A stretch of DNA of 64,000 nt, taken from assembly GCA_003024175.1 (NCBI GenBank), contig MDYQ01000035.1:124001-188000 (forward strand), read 5' to 3'. The translations under genes and the position numbers were made by a program. The notes below the pieces were generated by a model. That model saw only the letters and a program-made list of their open reading frames with translations, did no database searches and had not been told where the DNA came from. Below, piece after piece: positions 23,199 to 35,519 of this stretch (the first letter of the stretch is position 1; each line of letters opens with the position of its first letter). The DNA is from Planoprotostelium fungivorum (Eukaryota; Evosea; Variosea; Cavosteliida; Cavosteliaceae).

Positions 23199-26100
23199 TT
23201 AAACTCGAGAGCCACTCTGATGAGGAGAGAAAGAGTATGCTTGCTGTGGAGAGAAGGCATAGTCGTGTTTCGATGGTGTTGCCGCTTCTGAAGCCTCAAA
23301 CAGGTGCTGTTCTTTCTTCTCGTCTGGAAGCAAAGCCTGCAGCTCTGTGACGATCTGTCTGATGCTTATTCTGTCCTTCACCTCCGCTTTCCAACTGTTC
23401 GCGATCAATACTTTTGCACGGAGATGACATCGACACACCATCTCTGCATGATCGAGTCGTGCGGCTGTTCACCTCCAATCGTAGTTCTTCCCCCGTTCAA
23501 AACATATTCTTTCACCTATTATTGCGTCACGCTCCGTCTCAGATGATGATCTCACCCGATCATCACTTTGATCTGGATAAGGTGTCTGTCCTTCGTTCAT
23601 CACTTCCCTGTTCTGTATCAATCGATCTATCAGATGATATCATACGACTTACCAGAAGAAGATACCGAAAGACCAAATGTCCGAAGAGTGGCTGTACGTT
23701 CCTCTCATCATCACTTCGGGTGCCTTCAAGAGACATTTAGAGGTTAATCCCTCATAGAGAGATAAACGAACACTTACATCCCATCGCGATATCTCTCCAT
23801 TTATCTCGTCTCTTCTGTCTTTGGCTATCGCGTTACCTGTGGACGTTCAGTCATTGGACGAGGCGAAAACACACCGAAGCTGCATAGTTTAGCCGTGCTA
23901 CCCTTGATGAGGACGTTTCTCGCCGAAACTTGAGTGTGAATCACGTTCATTGATTCGAGATAAGATAGAGCTTTACCTATCTGCAGTACTCTACGATATC
24001 TGATTAACCATTTCGACAGATCAAGGGGTACTCACACGCTATACCTGTCATCCGTCAGCATTTCTTGTCCTTTCATCGACTTGAGCTTGTTCAAGAGATT
24101 GTAGTCCATCAGTTCGTAGAGTATGCACACGTCACCACTGCCGTCCTTATAGTGAGATAGATACTGAACCACATTGGGATGATGCAATGCCTTTCTCTCG
24201 TCAGCGCAAGCGAAAGTTAGAAATCTCACCCGCAGTACAGCTATCTCTCGATTGGCTCTCTTGTGATCAACGTCGTTCGTTAATTTCTTCACGGCAACGT
24301 ACGTGGTGCCTGATTGAAGCCCTCTGTATATCACGCAGTTATCTCCCTCTGTGATCTTATTTTCCAACACCACAAGTTTCTATTCTGTATCTCAGTCGAT
24401 TCATAGACGTCTTCTATCACCTGTCCATCGATGCTATCGATGGGAACATCATTGGAGTCAGCCTGTAAATATCTGAGCGATCACGTTACCGAAAGTCGTC
24501 ACCTTGGAAACGAATCTTCTCTTCTTTAGAAGGACAAGAATGATCACCGATGATGAGAATGATCACAAAAGCCCCCACAGTTGCTCCTGCATATCGTTCA
24601 GCCTGATGAATACACGATGTGATTCACCGATGATGATGGGTGTCACACTCTTTGTCGTTTCATCGATCGGTTGAGACTTGACGCTGCCGACAGTAAAGTT
24701 GGTCAGATGATTGCAGTTGCACGTGATGACGAAACTGGTAAAGTTTCTCTCTGTCGTGCAGCCATCTGATGACCACGTATCACTCGTCTCGTTGAGATAC
24801 AGACACGATAGAGAAGACAGCTGATCGCCACTCGTGACACATCTCGTGGGAATGCTGATGCTAATGTTGTAGGCAGCATTGATGACCTACCACTCGTCAC
24901 TATGCCGATCTCAATCTTTGAATTCACCTCTACGACGCCTCCATTCCTGTCCGTCAGTGTGAGTCCGTACACCGAAGCAGATAAGTTGGCGGGAATCTGA
25001 GACGTGAATCCACCCTTGTTATACTCGTAGTTGGTGAAGACTATGAGGTCTGGTGATCCATCCGGGTGCACCGAGGTCAATGTCTGAATGAGAGATCGAC
25101 GGATGGATGCGGTGGCTGTTTCGTCCTCCCTTTCTCCCAATACCAATCTGTACACGTCGGAGGTGTTGGGCGATCGAGAAGTGTCGTACGCCGTAATTGA
25201 GAGCGAAGGTGAGATGGCATTGAAGGGATTGCTGGACGTCATGTTTGAGAAGAGCTGAGAGATGATGTTGTAGATGGACTGCGATGACACGTTGCGTTCC
25301 ACGCTGCCGATGCCTTGGAGGCTGACATTGGCTTGTTCGTCTGAGATACCTCGAGGAGAAATCGTGGTGGGAGCATCTGTTTGACTTGTGGTCTCTGGAC
25401 CATTGAATGTCGTGGTAGTGGTCACCGTTGTTGAGGAACCGAGGTTGGGACATGCTTGATGGGAGCAAGTACGATCACTCATGGAAAATCGGTTACCCCC
25501 GCAGATATTACTGAGGAGGAAGACTTTGGATCGATCAGAGGGAGAAACTCGACAGAAAATTGACGGAGAATCCGTGGTGAACGAGTTGAAACTTCCCTGC
25601 ATGGTCACTGAAGCGAAGGGCCCGTCGGTTACAGTAGTGCCAATCATCTCACATGTACCTGCGTCCTTTTAGTTCTACGTCATCGCGATGAAGAACGACG
25701 TCACCATCCGAGACGATAATGGGAGTCGAAGCGACAGTAAAATTGCTCTGTTGAATGCTCACGTTACTTCCAGAAGACAAGATGGCTGATATGAAGTCAA
25801 CCATAGCCAATTACAAACAAACCGAACCTGCGTGAATGGCTGAACTGCTATACACGCTGCCGACATCTGGACGCCTTCAAAATCCTACACTTATGATGGA
25901 GGACACTCACCACTGAGGTTACCGCTGCTAGCGATGTTCACTGCCCAGCCATCGTTTGTCGCCGAGCTTCCGTTGAAGTTGCACAGCGAAAACGTGGCCG
26001 TCTGGAATGTTCCGATCTCTGCACGAGTTTGTGAACATCCACGAGAATTTCACGTGAAGTGCGAACGAAGCAATTCATCTGTCTCACCCACTGCAGGTGC

Positions 26101-27340
26101 ATTGCTGTTATCGAAGAATGACACGTTGTAGAGGGACATTACCCCGGCATTCAAAATAGGACGAATGCCACCGTTGTTAACAAAACTCGAATTCTGAACG
26201 TCCAATCGAGTGCCAGAGATACCTGACGCGTCAGATCAATGTGAGATGTGAATCGATCTCTCACCGTACGTGGAGGTGAAATCGCATGAATCGACGGTGA
26301 TCTGATTCATCTTTATGGAACCCAAATCACCCCCGGCTGTGACGAGAGGAGAGGAGCATCCGATGAACGAAGAGTCAGAGATATCGACTGTACCCGTCAC
26401 GTCTGACTCAGATCAATTCAATGGTTCTCGAAATGAGTTCGGCTCACTGATGACGGATGAAGACATCGCGATGTCTTGGAAGACCGTCTTCTCACGGATG
26501 TTGTTGCCGAATCCACTGATCATGGGACGAGATAGACCGTGGGGGTTCGTGAAATGACAGCCTTGAATCGTATTTACAGAGTTAGCGTGCACGTAAGAGG
26601 AGATGAAAGAGGCGGTGATGATTCCGGTGATCGTCGTGATGCCGCTGTTGGTGAAAGTGGATTGACCATTGATGCTACCACTACCACCGAGATCGAAGTG
26701 AGAGCTATCCATGATGACGCTCGATAGAGTCCAACCTGCGGCGGGTCAGATGAAGTGAGAGCAGTTCTTCTCACTTGAACAGAGAACGGTCTTCGTTTGA
26801 CTATTATATGTCTGAAGTAAGCTCGTGTTTCTCAACGAAACCGAACTGAATGTAATGGTATTGGTTGATGGATTATCGAGGGAAAGGAACACAGAGGACA
26901 TCTGGGTGGCTTGGACTGAGAGAGACTTGACATCACTGCCCAATGAGACGGTAGAGTTCTCCCAGATGATGTTCGAGATGTCGACCTGAATGTGATTAGA
27001 AGAGATCTCCTGATTTTCGATGATAACTGCCTCACAGATTGGGTTCCAGATATGTTTAAATTGGCCGATACACGAAGCATTATCGGACTGATAGTGAGAG
27101 TGATAGAATTCAACAGTGACCCACTCCAAGCGAGGTTGGAATTCTCGTTTGTGTAGCCGGACACTGTAAGAATGACATCCACACATGGTGCCTGGGATTG
27201 AGCAGCAGAAAGAGCTGCACCCTGTTATCACGGGGATGGTTTATCGATTTACCTTCTAAAAAGGTTGCACCAGATCCATAGCACGTCTGAGCCGCCGCAA
27301 AGCTGGCGAAGAGAAGAATGTGAAAGACGATGTTGCGCAT
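23199..27340 (-). CDS. Beta-helix-like - GPS - TM - pseudokinase receptor
   Basis: Minus strand; the ATG at 27338-27340 opens MRNIVFHILLFASFAAAQ (an in-frame ATG nine codons upstream is possible). The ectodomain (about 25900-27300) has repeats rich in Ser, Asn, Val and Ile (FTNSGITTITGIITASFISS, VDISNIIWENSTV) like right-handed parallel beta-helix proteins. A Thr-rich linker (about 25380-25450) and a GAIN-like region follow, then a GPS motif at about 24680-24790 (CLYLNETSDTW, DGCTTE, TCNCNHLTNFTVG), keeping the HL/T site. A membrane segment lies near 24545-24590 (GATVGAFVIILII; splice unclear). The kinase part has VAVKKL, HHPNVVQYL, then IHTQVSARN for HRD and KLCSFG for DFG, with KAPEVMMRGTYSHSSDIWSFG kept in place. 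Stop at 23199-23201, AATAAA after it. I infer a catalytically dead, possibly self-cleaving receptor. Confidence 0.75.
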
Positions 27341-27958
27341 CGAAGACGATTTAGAGGAGAGTGCCACTCGAAAACCTCACCACCTGACATCGTGTATTTT
27401 TCGGGGAGTACTTTCTGTTCCTGCTACCGTCACAGTTTCCCTATGACAATAGGAGTCCCCATATACAAAAGTTGTGTAACATAACATCTGGATCACGATT
27501 TCTTCTTTGATACCAGGAATGAGAACTTTGTCGATTGAAGGTCGATATCCATCGGAAGATGATAGCATTCCTCTTGCAGTGGTCAAGGTTGGCAGGTTCT
27601 TGAAACATAGAGATCAGAATCTCTTCCCTGACGATATTTTGAGAGTGAGATGGCATCTCGTCGTCTGAGATTATCACTCTGGGTCTCGCATCATGTCGGG
27701 TCGGGTAGGGAGGAACGCATTTCCATAGAATATCGTAGCGATATTCATGATTGTGTCTAATCGATACGGAAGCGATGGTCGATGTGATCCACCTGTTGTG
27801 ACTCTAAAAGGAAATGTGACCACTCTATTTCCTCAAATATCGGGCTCGGCTAACCAAACAGAGAGGGGACCAAAAAATTGGGTTGTATACAGCAGGTTCA
27901 AGGAAATCTACCGTCAGTCCTTCTCATTCACAGAAGTCGGATCAAGACCACTTTCACC
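27341..27958. promoter_or_regulatory. divergent promoter region
   Basis: About 620 bases between the start of the beta-helix receptor (minus) and the next plus-strand gene. It must hold both promoters, but I see no motif I can name. Short open frames on the minus strand here have no conserved look. Confidence 0.4.
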
Positions 27959-30860
27959 ATGGACGGACAAGCGCAAGAAACGTTGAGTCCAAACCGATTG
28001 GAATCATCAGTGATGGAATCTGACGCTCCGATTCATGGATGGTCGCAAAGTGAGAACGATTCGACGTTGGATACATCTTTTACGTGTGATGAAGAAATGC
28101 TGACAAATCGTTTCGCAATGATTGATGTTACACACCGTTCTCTATCGAAGAGACATCCATCTTCTCAATCGCACGATCTTTCTTCAATGTTTTTCCTCAC
28201 CTCTTCAGATCTTTATCACGAAAATGGTCAACTGAAAGCGACACCAGTATCTCCGAACGAATCAAAGAGCGACTGCGGGGACCTCTCTCAAGAAGGAGAC
28301 GACTGGGTCATCTTCGACGAAGAAGAGGATATTTTGCAACTCTGGCGTGATGTAGTCTACATCTCTTTCAAGCAGACATATTGATGACGAATAGTTGGAA
28401 GAGAAGACTCTATCACACATTGCACACGGACTCAGCTCTCAAAACCGACGTCATCTCCAAGAATCGTTGCATCGATTACTCTCCCGATTGGAAGATGCAT
28501 CGTCCCCCACCACATCCTCACACACACCAGATCTACAGCCACCAGACACACAAATACCCGACCCATCAACATCAGACACACGAACAGGTCTCATCATCCC
28601 CTCTCTTCATCTCGTGACACTCTGATCAGATGTTCAACCTCCAATTCCTTCTCACGAAGAAAATTCTGTACATAATCCCATTCAGCCCGTTGTAGAGGAA
28701 CCGATCACAGAGACCGTCGACGCGACTAAAAACTTTGAATTTTCTGGTACTAACAACACGAATCCACCATCAAATGCGTGGTCTGTCACTCTAGCCATTC
28801 AGCCTAGATCCACTGTGAGAGTTTGATTTTTTGGCGGGAACGGCCTCTGACCCTCCCTCAGTTCAACTTGAAATCTTCATTATCCGACTCCGTCATGTTC
28901 TCTTCACCTCCCAGCAGTACGTACTCTACGCATCACGTGACCACAGAGGAGATCATCTGGATTCGAGAAAGGCTGGTGAGCGTCTGTATTTTCCCGCCAT
29001 CCGTCCCCATTCAAATTTCAAACTCTTTCGACTCACTCCGTTCAGACTTCGAATCCACCGAGACAGATACCCTTACCTCATCCTCTCATGACAGCACCCC
29101 TCTTAGACATGCCTCAACTGCTGTCCGCGTCTAAAGATGACAAGTGGCAAGCCATTCGATCGCACGACATACTGTCTGATGTAAGCTGGACGGATCTAAA
29201 TATAGATCTCACCTACGGTCACACCGGTCTATCTCAGGTGGAAAATCGACGGAAATCGGTGGAGAATTGAAATTGACTCGTTGTAGATAATCGCTCGGAT
29301 ATTCTCTCACTTGATGGTGAATCGCTGGGCGGAATTCTGCGACATCGTGACGGTGAATCACGACGTCTTTCACTTCCTCTTGCTACACGTGGGCCACGAA
29401 GAATACTCTCTACAACTCTTTCAACTGTGGGCCAGCCAAAAGAAGACATCGAACGTCCAACAGATCTTATTCGATTTACTGTCGGACGAAATCAGGAGAT
29501 GTCAAGAGGTGAGTGTCCATCGTGACGATCGGCGATGATGATGTGACGATGACGCGTTGTAGATCCTCGAATTTTCGTTCGATTACGGGCGAGTGGAAGA
29601 CTACATCCGGAGATTGCTTGAGCTGAGACAGATTTGCTTGGAGATGTCCTCCCATTCCGAAGAGTGAGTCCGCGGATCCTTCCGCACGACCCTCCACGTT
29701 CCCACTCACCCCTCTCCAGTCTAAATCTCATCCGAGCCGACGACGTGAACGAGACCGTGGTAGAAGATTGGATCTTGTTACCCTTTTGTCTGTCTGAGGC
29801 CTGTCTACAACAAGCTTCTCTCGTTCTACAACACGGACCTCCTTTGCGAGCCGCCTTGGCCGAGAAATGCGTCGAAGAGATGACGGAGCTGCTGGAGAAG
29901 GTGACGAAATCTCCCGTTACGTACGTAACGAGACGTAAGGTGGAGGATGTTACGGCGAGGTGCCAAGTGTACAGAGCGATGACGTCACTGTTGCGTCAGA
30001 ATCAGACCAAGTGTGTCGTGAAGATGTTGAGAGAGGATACATTCAGAGATATCATGACGATCATGATGGGACACAACGGAGATATCGTATCGTCAGCCAT
30101 CGTACAGGTGAGTCGTAAATTCTATTATATATTCGAAATCGACGCACTACAACGAGACGAACGAGTTGTAGATGTTCGATGTACTCTTCCGGGAGTATTC
30201 GGAGAGTATCACTCAGTATGCGACGACTGATTTCTGCGATGCGATCCGTAATCTCGTGACGGAGTTCAGAGAGAGAGTGGAAGATAAGCAGAGGGGTGAC
30301 ACGGTGCATCTCTTGATGATGATCGGTGAGCACATCACATCATCACATCATCGCCTGACATCACATCAATCACACCATCAATGTGGTTTTGACACTCGCA
30401 CGTCTAAACAAATATAGGACTCATATGGGACTCCAACATCTCTCACCTGATCGACGTAGACGAGATGACGTGTGCCTGTCTTGCCGAGGTACGTCTAAGA
30501 TAGAAGACGATCAAATTGACCCTTCCAGCTGCGATACAAACAGCCCAGCGAACCGGAGAGCTCATCGGATTCACCCAGTATCAAAGATTCTATCCTACTG
30601 CGGCCAGGTCTACACGATGTGAGACCAAGTTCCTTCAATTTCACACGATGATTAGGTATTATATTCGTCTCAATTTTCTGACTCGACGCCAGCACATCGA
30701 GGTGGATGACGAGATGATCATGATCGAGACGGAAGATGCACCAGAAGGTGGAGGAGAAGAGATGGGGACAGGAGAAGGAGATATGAACTCGGGGTGGTAT
30801 CACAAGGCCTCCCTCATCGGTTCATCTCTGAAGAATTCGATTCCAAATTTCTTTGGATAA
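27959..30860 (+). CDS. Large helical protein of unknown function
   Basis: The ATG at 27959 gives MDGQAQETLSPNRLESSVME. An acidic, disordered N-terminus (DDWVIFDEEEDI) is followed across in-frame splices by a Pro-rich linker and a long alpha-helical region: MPQLLSASKDDKWQAIRSHD, IFSHLMVNRWAEFCDIVTVN, FHFLLLHVGHEEYSLQLFQL, YIRRLLELRQICLEM, SLVLQHGPPLRAALAEKCV. The repeated helices recall HEAT/armadillo-type scaffolds, and the middle part loosely recalls SAPS phosphatase-associated proteins; neither is certain. The C-terminus is acidic and ends NSIPNFFG, stop 30858-30860. About ten introns of 40-70 nt; several end in GTTGTAG, and one (about 30111-30172) contains the matching CTACAAC. Confidence 0.7.
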
Positions 30861-31112
30861 AATCGATTGTTTACTTGTTTCCCTCTCATGTCACGAGGGA
30901 GAGTCTCATGCACTGTACGTATACCACACAGTGGAAGATTGTATGATTCATGAAAGAGGACAAGACACGGAAGAAGAGAGGGAAGATCTCAGAGGTCTCA
31001 TCCTGATCGTTTCTGAAGAAACAGAAACGTGTGATGTGACCCATTTTCTTTTGTGAAATTGTGACACGTTTCTACGTCATTCCTTTCCATCCACCAACAA
31101 GTCACAAATCAA

Positions 31113-33281
31113 ATGGAGGCCCCATCGCGAGTCACCCTCCACGTTTATGACCTATCACAAGGGTTAGCCAGACAACTGTCCATGGGATTTTTGGGCAAAT
31201 ACATCGAGGGCGTATGGTGTGTCTATCTTTCCATCATCTACTCCTACATGTATCTAAATACTGTCGCGGTTTTTGCTTAACAATATTAGGCACACTGGCA
31301 TTGTTGCATTCAACCGAGAGTTTTTCTGGGGTGGTGTCATCCAAGAGTCGAAACCAGTGAGGTCTTGTATTCTCATATGCAGCCCATAGATCACAACATG
31401 TGAAGATGATATCAACTCACATCATCATTTCGTCGGGTTGATAATTTCGTCAAAGGGAGTCACCACATACGGAAGTCCAACGAAAGTCATTCACCTCGGT
31501 GAAACTCACATCCCTGAAGACATCTTTCGAGAATGGTTGTCTGAGAAGACCAAGAACTACGACCTGTCGACATATTCTCTCCTCTCCAACAACTGCAACA
31601 ACTTTTCGAACGAAGTCTGTCAGTTCTTGTGTGGTTCAGACATACCGGGGGGTGTGCATTTTACATCTCATTGTCTGTTCTTACGATGAGCGTAGACATT
31701 CTCAATTTGCCCATGGAAGTGTTGAACTCACCCAACGGAGGATTTTTCAGGCAGCTGATCACGCAGATGGAAAACGGCATGAGACAACAAGCATTGGCGT
31801 GAGTCACACGATCCAATCGTCTCCCCACATGTGATCATCGTCTCATCACCATCTCGCGCTCACGATCACCATGATGCCGATCATCCCCTGTCGACAACTC
31901 ACGAAAGATCAGAGGTGGGCCGGTGAATCAAGCGCAACAAGGCCCTCCCTCTATCTTCTCCGGTTACCAGATGCCACAGAACCCCAGCCTGCCCAGTTCA
32001 TCTACAACGAGCCAACTTCCTCCGTCTACAATCAGCCAACCCACTCCGTCTCAGCCGGCTCCACAGCCCATACCGGCACCCGTGGCTTCGATTACAACGA
32101 GCCAGACGACACACTTGACGTCCGACGCGAAATGTCTCATTTCAGACAGCGGCAGTATTGTCCCTTTTCTTCCTAAATTGAAACAGTTGTACGCAACACT
32201 GAGACCTTCTGACGCCCAAAACAAGTGAGCGGAGCGTTGTAGATGGAAGAATCACACGAGATCAGATCGGCAACGTTGGATTCATTGAAAATCTATTTAG
32301 AAGAATCAAAGTCGACGGAAAAAGAACCCGAAGAAAAGATTTACCAATTGTTTGGTGAGAATGATTCTTCTCGAATTCGAGAAAAATGCTGAATGTTTTC
32401 AGATGAAATTTTCTTGGATTACAATGAACTGAACAAGAGCAACTCGTCCCTTCTATTGAATCACCTGTTCATGTTCCGATTCTTGATTCTGCGATCTGCC
32501 CCTGCGATCCGCTACACGACCACCCACAAGCGTGAGTCCTCTCGTTAGAGTCAAAAAAAAGTGAAACCGTTGTAGATGTGCTGAATCACATCTTTACACA
32601 TTTCATCAGCCTAGAGGATACATTCTCTACCGTTACGACCATGTCATTTACGGTGGTGAGTTATATTCTATCTACAACAATGTAGATAAGCCTATTTTAT
32701 CGTGGATGGAATTCGCTGAAAATTCATCCAGGCATCGAATCTGTTCGGGTCTGACCGCACGAGAATTTTCTTGGAAGATTCTGCGGAGCAATTGATCACG
32801 CTGGCCACGAGGCAATTATCCGATGGTAAATCAAAGCCACCACAACAGGTGATATCATCACACCGCAATCATCATCACATCATCTTTTCATCATCATCAT
32901 GAGCGAACGATCATTGACCTCAGACAGGTAGCAGCCGGACTCCTTTACAACTACAGTCTGAGGTTAAAGAAGGGCATCGAAGATTCCAACTCTGTTCTTG
33001 TTCTCACCTCTCTCATCACCGTCACAGATGCAGATCCGATCCAAATCGGTGCGATCATCACTTCATCGATCGTCATCACATAACATCATCTCATTCGCAC
33101 AGATGAAGAGGCGACTTATCGATTGTTGTTGACTCTGGGTCACCTTCTCAAGGGAAATGATGACCTTCGAGCCTTAGCCAAAGAGTTGGCACCTGACTTC
33201 GAAGACATGACGAAGAAGAAGATGAGGGAGACCTTCCCCGTAGGTCGAATTCACGAATTACTGAGAGAAATCACCCTGTGA
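31113..33281 (+). CDS. PPPDE peptidase (DeSI-like) - PUL domain protein
   Basis: The ATG at 31113 gives MEAPSRVTLHVYDLSQGLAR, the start of a PPPDE thiol-peptidase fold. HTGIVAFNREFFWGG carries the catalytic His, and YSLLSNNCNNFSNEVCQFL carries the catalytic Cys. PPPDE (DeSI) enzymes remove SUMO or ubiquitin. A Ser/Pro/Gln linker (about 31920-32110, with STTSQ repeats) leads to a C-terminal helical region matching PUL domains (LNHLFMFRFLILRS, LLYNYSLRLKKG, LLLTLGHLLKGNDDLRALA), which bind Cdc48/p97 in Ufd3/PLAP proteins. Stop 33279-33281. No thioredoxin domain lies between, unlike some relatives. At 32227-32244 the reading frame is kept only if 17 bases between AACAAG and ATGGAAG are skipped, which does not fit a normal GT-AG intron. 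Likely cytosolic or nuclear protein quality control. Confidence 0.82.
32670..32687. repeat. intronic palindrome ATCTACAACAATGTAGAT
   Basis: Arms ATCTACA/TGTAGAT around ACAA within an intron of the PPPDE-PUL gene. Same element as at 3188, 57380 and 60778. Confidence 0.75.
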
Positions 33282-33556
33282 ATAAAATCATGAAGAGTGA
33301 AGGACAGAGAGGAAACGTATATTACATCGACAGAGGGATCAACTGTATCTGAAAGACATCATGAGTCAGCGAATGCACGATGAGGACGTTAGAGGTGGTC
33401 GTTTGAAGGACATTGCTGTTCCCATCGTGCGACACCCTGTCCGAAAAATTTGAGAAATTTCACACAGTTTCGTGACCGCCTATCAATCAGCCCGACAGGG
33501 GTATGGCGACTACCGTGTGCATTATTCAGCCAGAGATCATCACGAACAAGCGCAAG

Positions 33557-35492
33557 ATGGGATTCACTTTCTATCTCCTACTCGTTCTCTCCCTCTGTCA
33601 GCTATCAGGCGCCATCAGCCCCAATTGCACATCCAATCCTCTACCTAGTGCGAGCTACCTCGATGGCTACTGTGGATTCTATTACTTTGCCAACTTTGGA
33701 AAATCCGCCCCCAACTCTGCAGGTCAGATCGTGGCCACTCCATCATCTCACCTCTTAGCAGGTCTCATCCGTCCCCGTGGCATCGATGTTACACCTAATG
33801 GAGACCTATTAGTGGTTGACACCGACGGTGGCAACATTTGGGTGGTCTGGGAGGAAGCAGATGGAACAGTCAACTCATCCGTCATCGCCACTGAATCGAC
33901 TCTCAACCATGCGTGCAGATACCACAAGGGTTATGTCTTCGCTTCCAGCAGCACTACTGTCTTCAGGTAGATAATCAATCATATGGTGAAATCATGACGC
34001 TGAACGTCTGACAGATGGAATTATAATAACCGTTCGGCTCTGACAAACAAGGTTACGGTCGTTCAAAACATGCCACCCAATGGTGCTCACAACACACGTA
34101 CCCTCGAATTCGACGGCAACAACAACATATTCATCAAGTGATACCTCGTCTCATCATCACTTCCTACTCCACCATCACATAATCATATCACCTCTCACCA
34201 TCATCACTCTCTTCACTTCTCAACGTCTCACCTCCCCCAGCATCGGGTCCGTCAACAACACCGATTCTTACATCGACCCACAGAGAGCCAAGATTGTCTA
34301 CACATCTCTCGATCAGACCTTCCCCATCGATTACTCCTCCACAAAAACCGTCGCCTACGGCACTCGTAACAGCTGCGGCCTCCGTTTTGACTCCACGGGC
34401 ACGCTGTGGGGTGCAGAGAATTCTCTCGAATTAGACAAGACCACGTTGTCGGCGTCGGACTACTTCAACAACCCCGCAGATCGAATCAACAGGTACACAC
34501 CGGATGTCGTGGGACGCTTCATGGGTTATCCGTTCTGTTTCGCCGAGGGATGGACGATCGATGGAAGTGATGCGCTGACGAACGACACGGGAAATGTTCT
34601 GGGAGCCGGGACGATGTGGCAGGTGCCTGGAGCACCAGCGTGAGTCACGTCTTCACATGTGTTGCATCATGCGTGATCACACCATCGCGATCAAATCACA
34701 TCACGATCGTCACAACATCGCTCACACCATCTCACAAACTCATCACCACGTTCACCTCATCACCATATCACAAACACATCATCATGTTCACCTCATCACA
34801 CCATCTCACAAACACATGATCAACGACAACATCATCTGTCTCACTCTTCCAGTCAATATTCCACTCAATGGTGTCGCAACACGAGCAATGTCTCTCCTCC
34901 AGCCTTCCCCGTCCGTGGTCACGAGGCTCCACTGGATCTCATCTTCAATGACGGAGACAGTTTCCCCGGTATCTCCCAGACGTATTTTACGTCTAACCAC
35001 GGAGCCAACAACCGATCCATCGTCGTTTACGCACGTAACTCGGACGGCAGCGCCAACTCGAGCACGAGCTCCATGCGTAGACTTGCGTACAGTACGTCTC
35101 AGTGGGAAGTCTGTCCGGTCGCCATGGTTATCGCTCCATGCAAAGCTTACGGCTTGTGTATCTTCTTCACGGGTGAGTTCACCCTTATAACGTCCAATTG
35201 ATCGTTATCAGACGATGGAAATTCGAATTCGAATCCGGGCATCATGGCCGTCGCTTATTCGGCCGGCTCACCACAAGTGTCCAACCCTTCTTATCCTTCG
35301 AATTCTCCGTCTGCTAAGACATCCAGCACGGTCAACTCGGCCACATCAGCTTCCACTTCCACCGGCAGCAGCAGCACTGCGGCGGGAACGAGCACTCCTT
35401 CTACAAGTAACGGAGGCTCTACCATGTCTTCGGCTTGGAACGTTACACCCCTCTTAGCTCTGACCGTCTTTTCCGTCTGTCTCATGGGATGA
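33557..35492 (+). CDS. GPI-anchored sorbosone/glucose dehydrogenase-like beta-propeller
   Basis: The ATG at 33557 opens MGFTFYLLLVLSLCQLSGAI (an in-frame ATG at 33503 would only add a charged leader). The mature part has propeller-type segments: IRPRGIDVTPNGDLLVVDTD, NIWVVWEE, HNTRTLEFDGNNNIFI, SIGSVNNTDSY, YGTRNSCGLRFDSTGTLWGA, EAPLDLIFNDGDSFPG and MVIAPCKAYG. This is the layout of PQQ-dependent sugar dehydrogenase/L-sorbosone dehydrogenase-like six-bladed propellers; enzymatic activity is not shown. The C-terminus has a Ser/Thr stalk (about 35300-35430) and ends WNVTPLLALTVFSVCLMG, like a GPI signal. Stop 35490-35492. Introns near 34140-34240 and 34640-34850 are CATCAC-rich. Confidence 0.8.
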
Positions 35493-35519
35493 TAGAGTAA
35501 AGATCGAAGCAGAAGCTTA

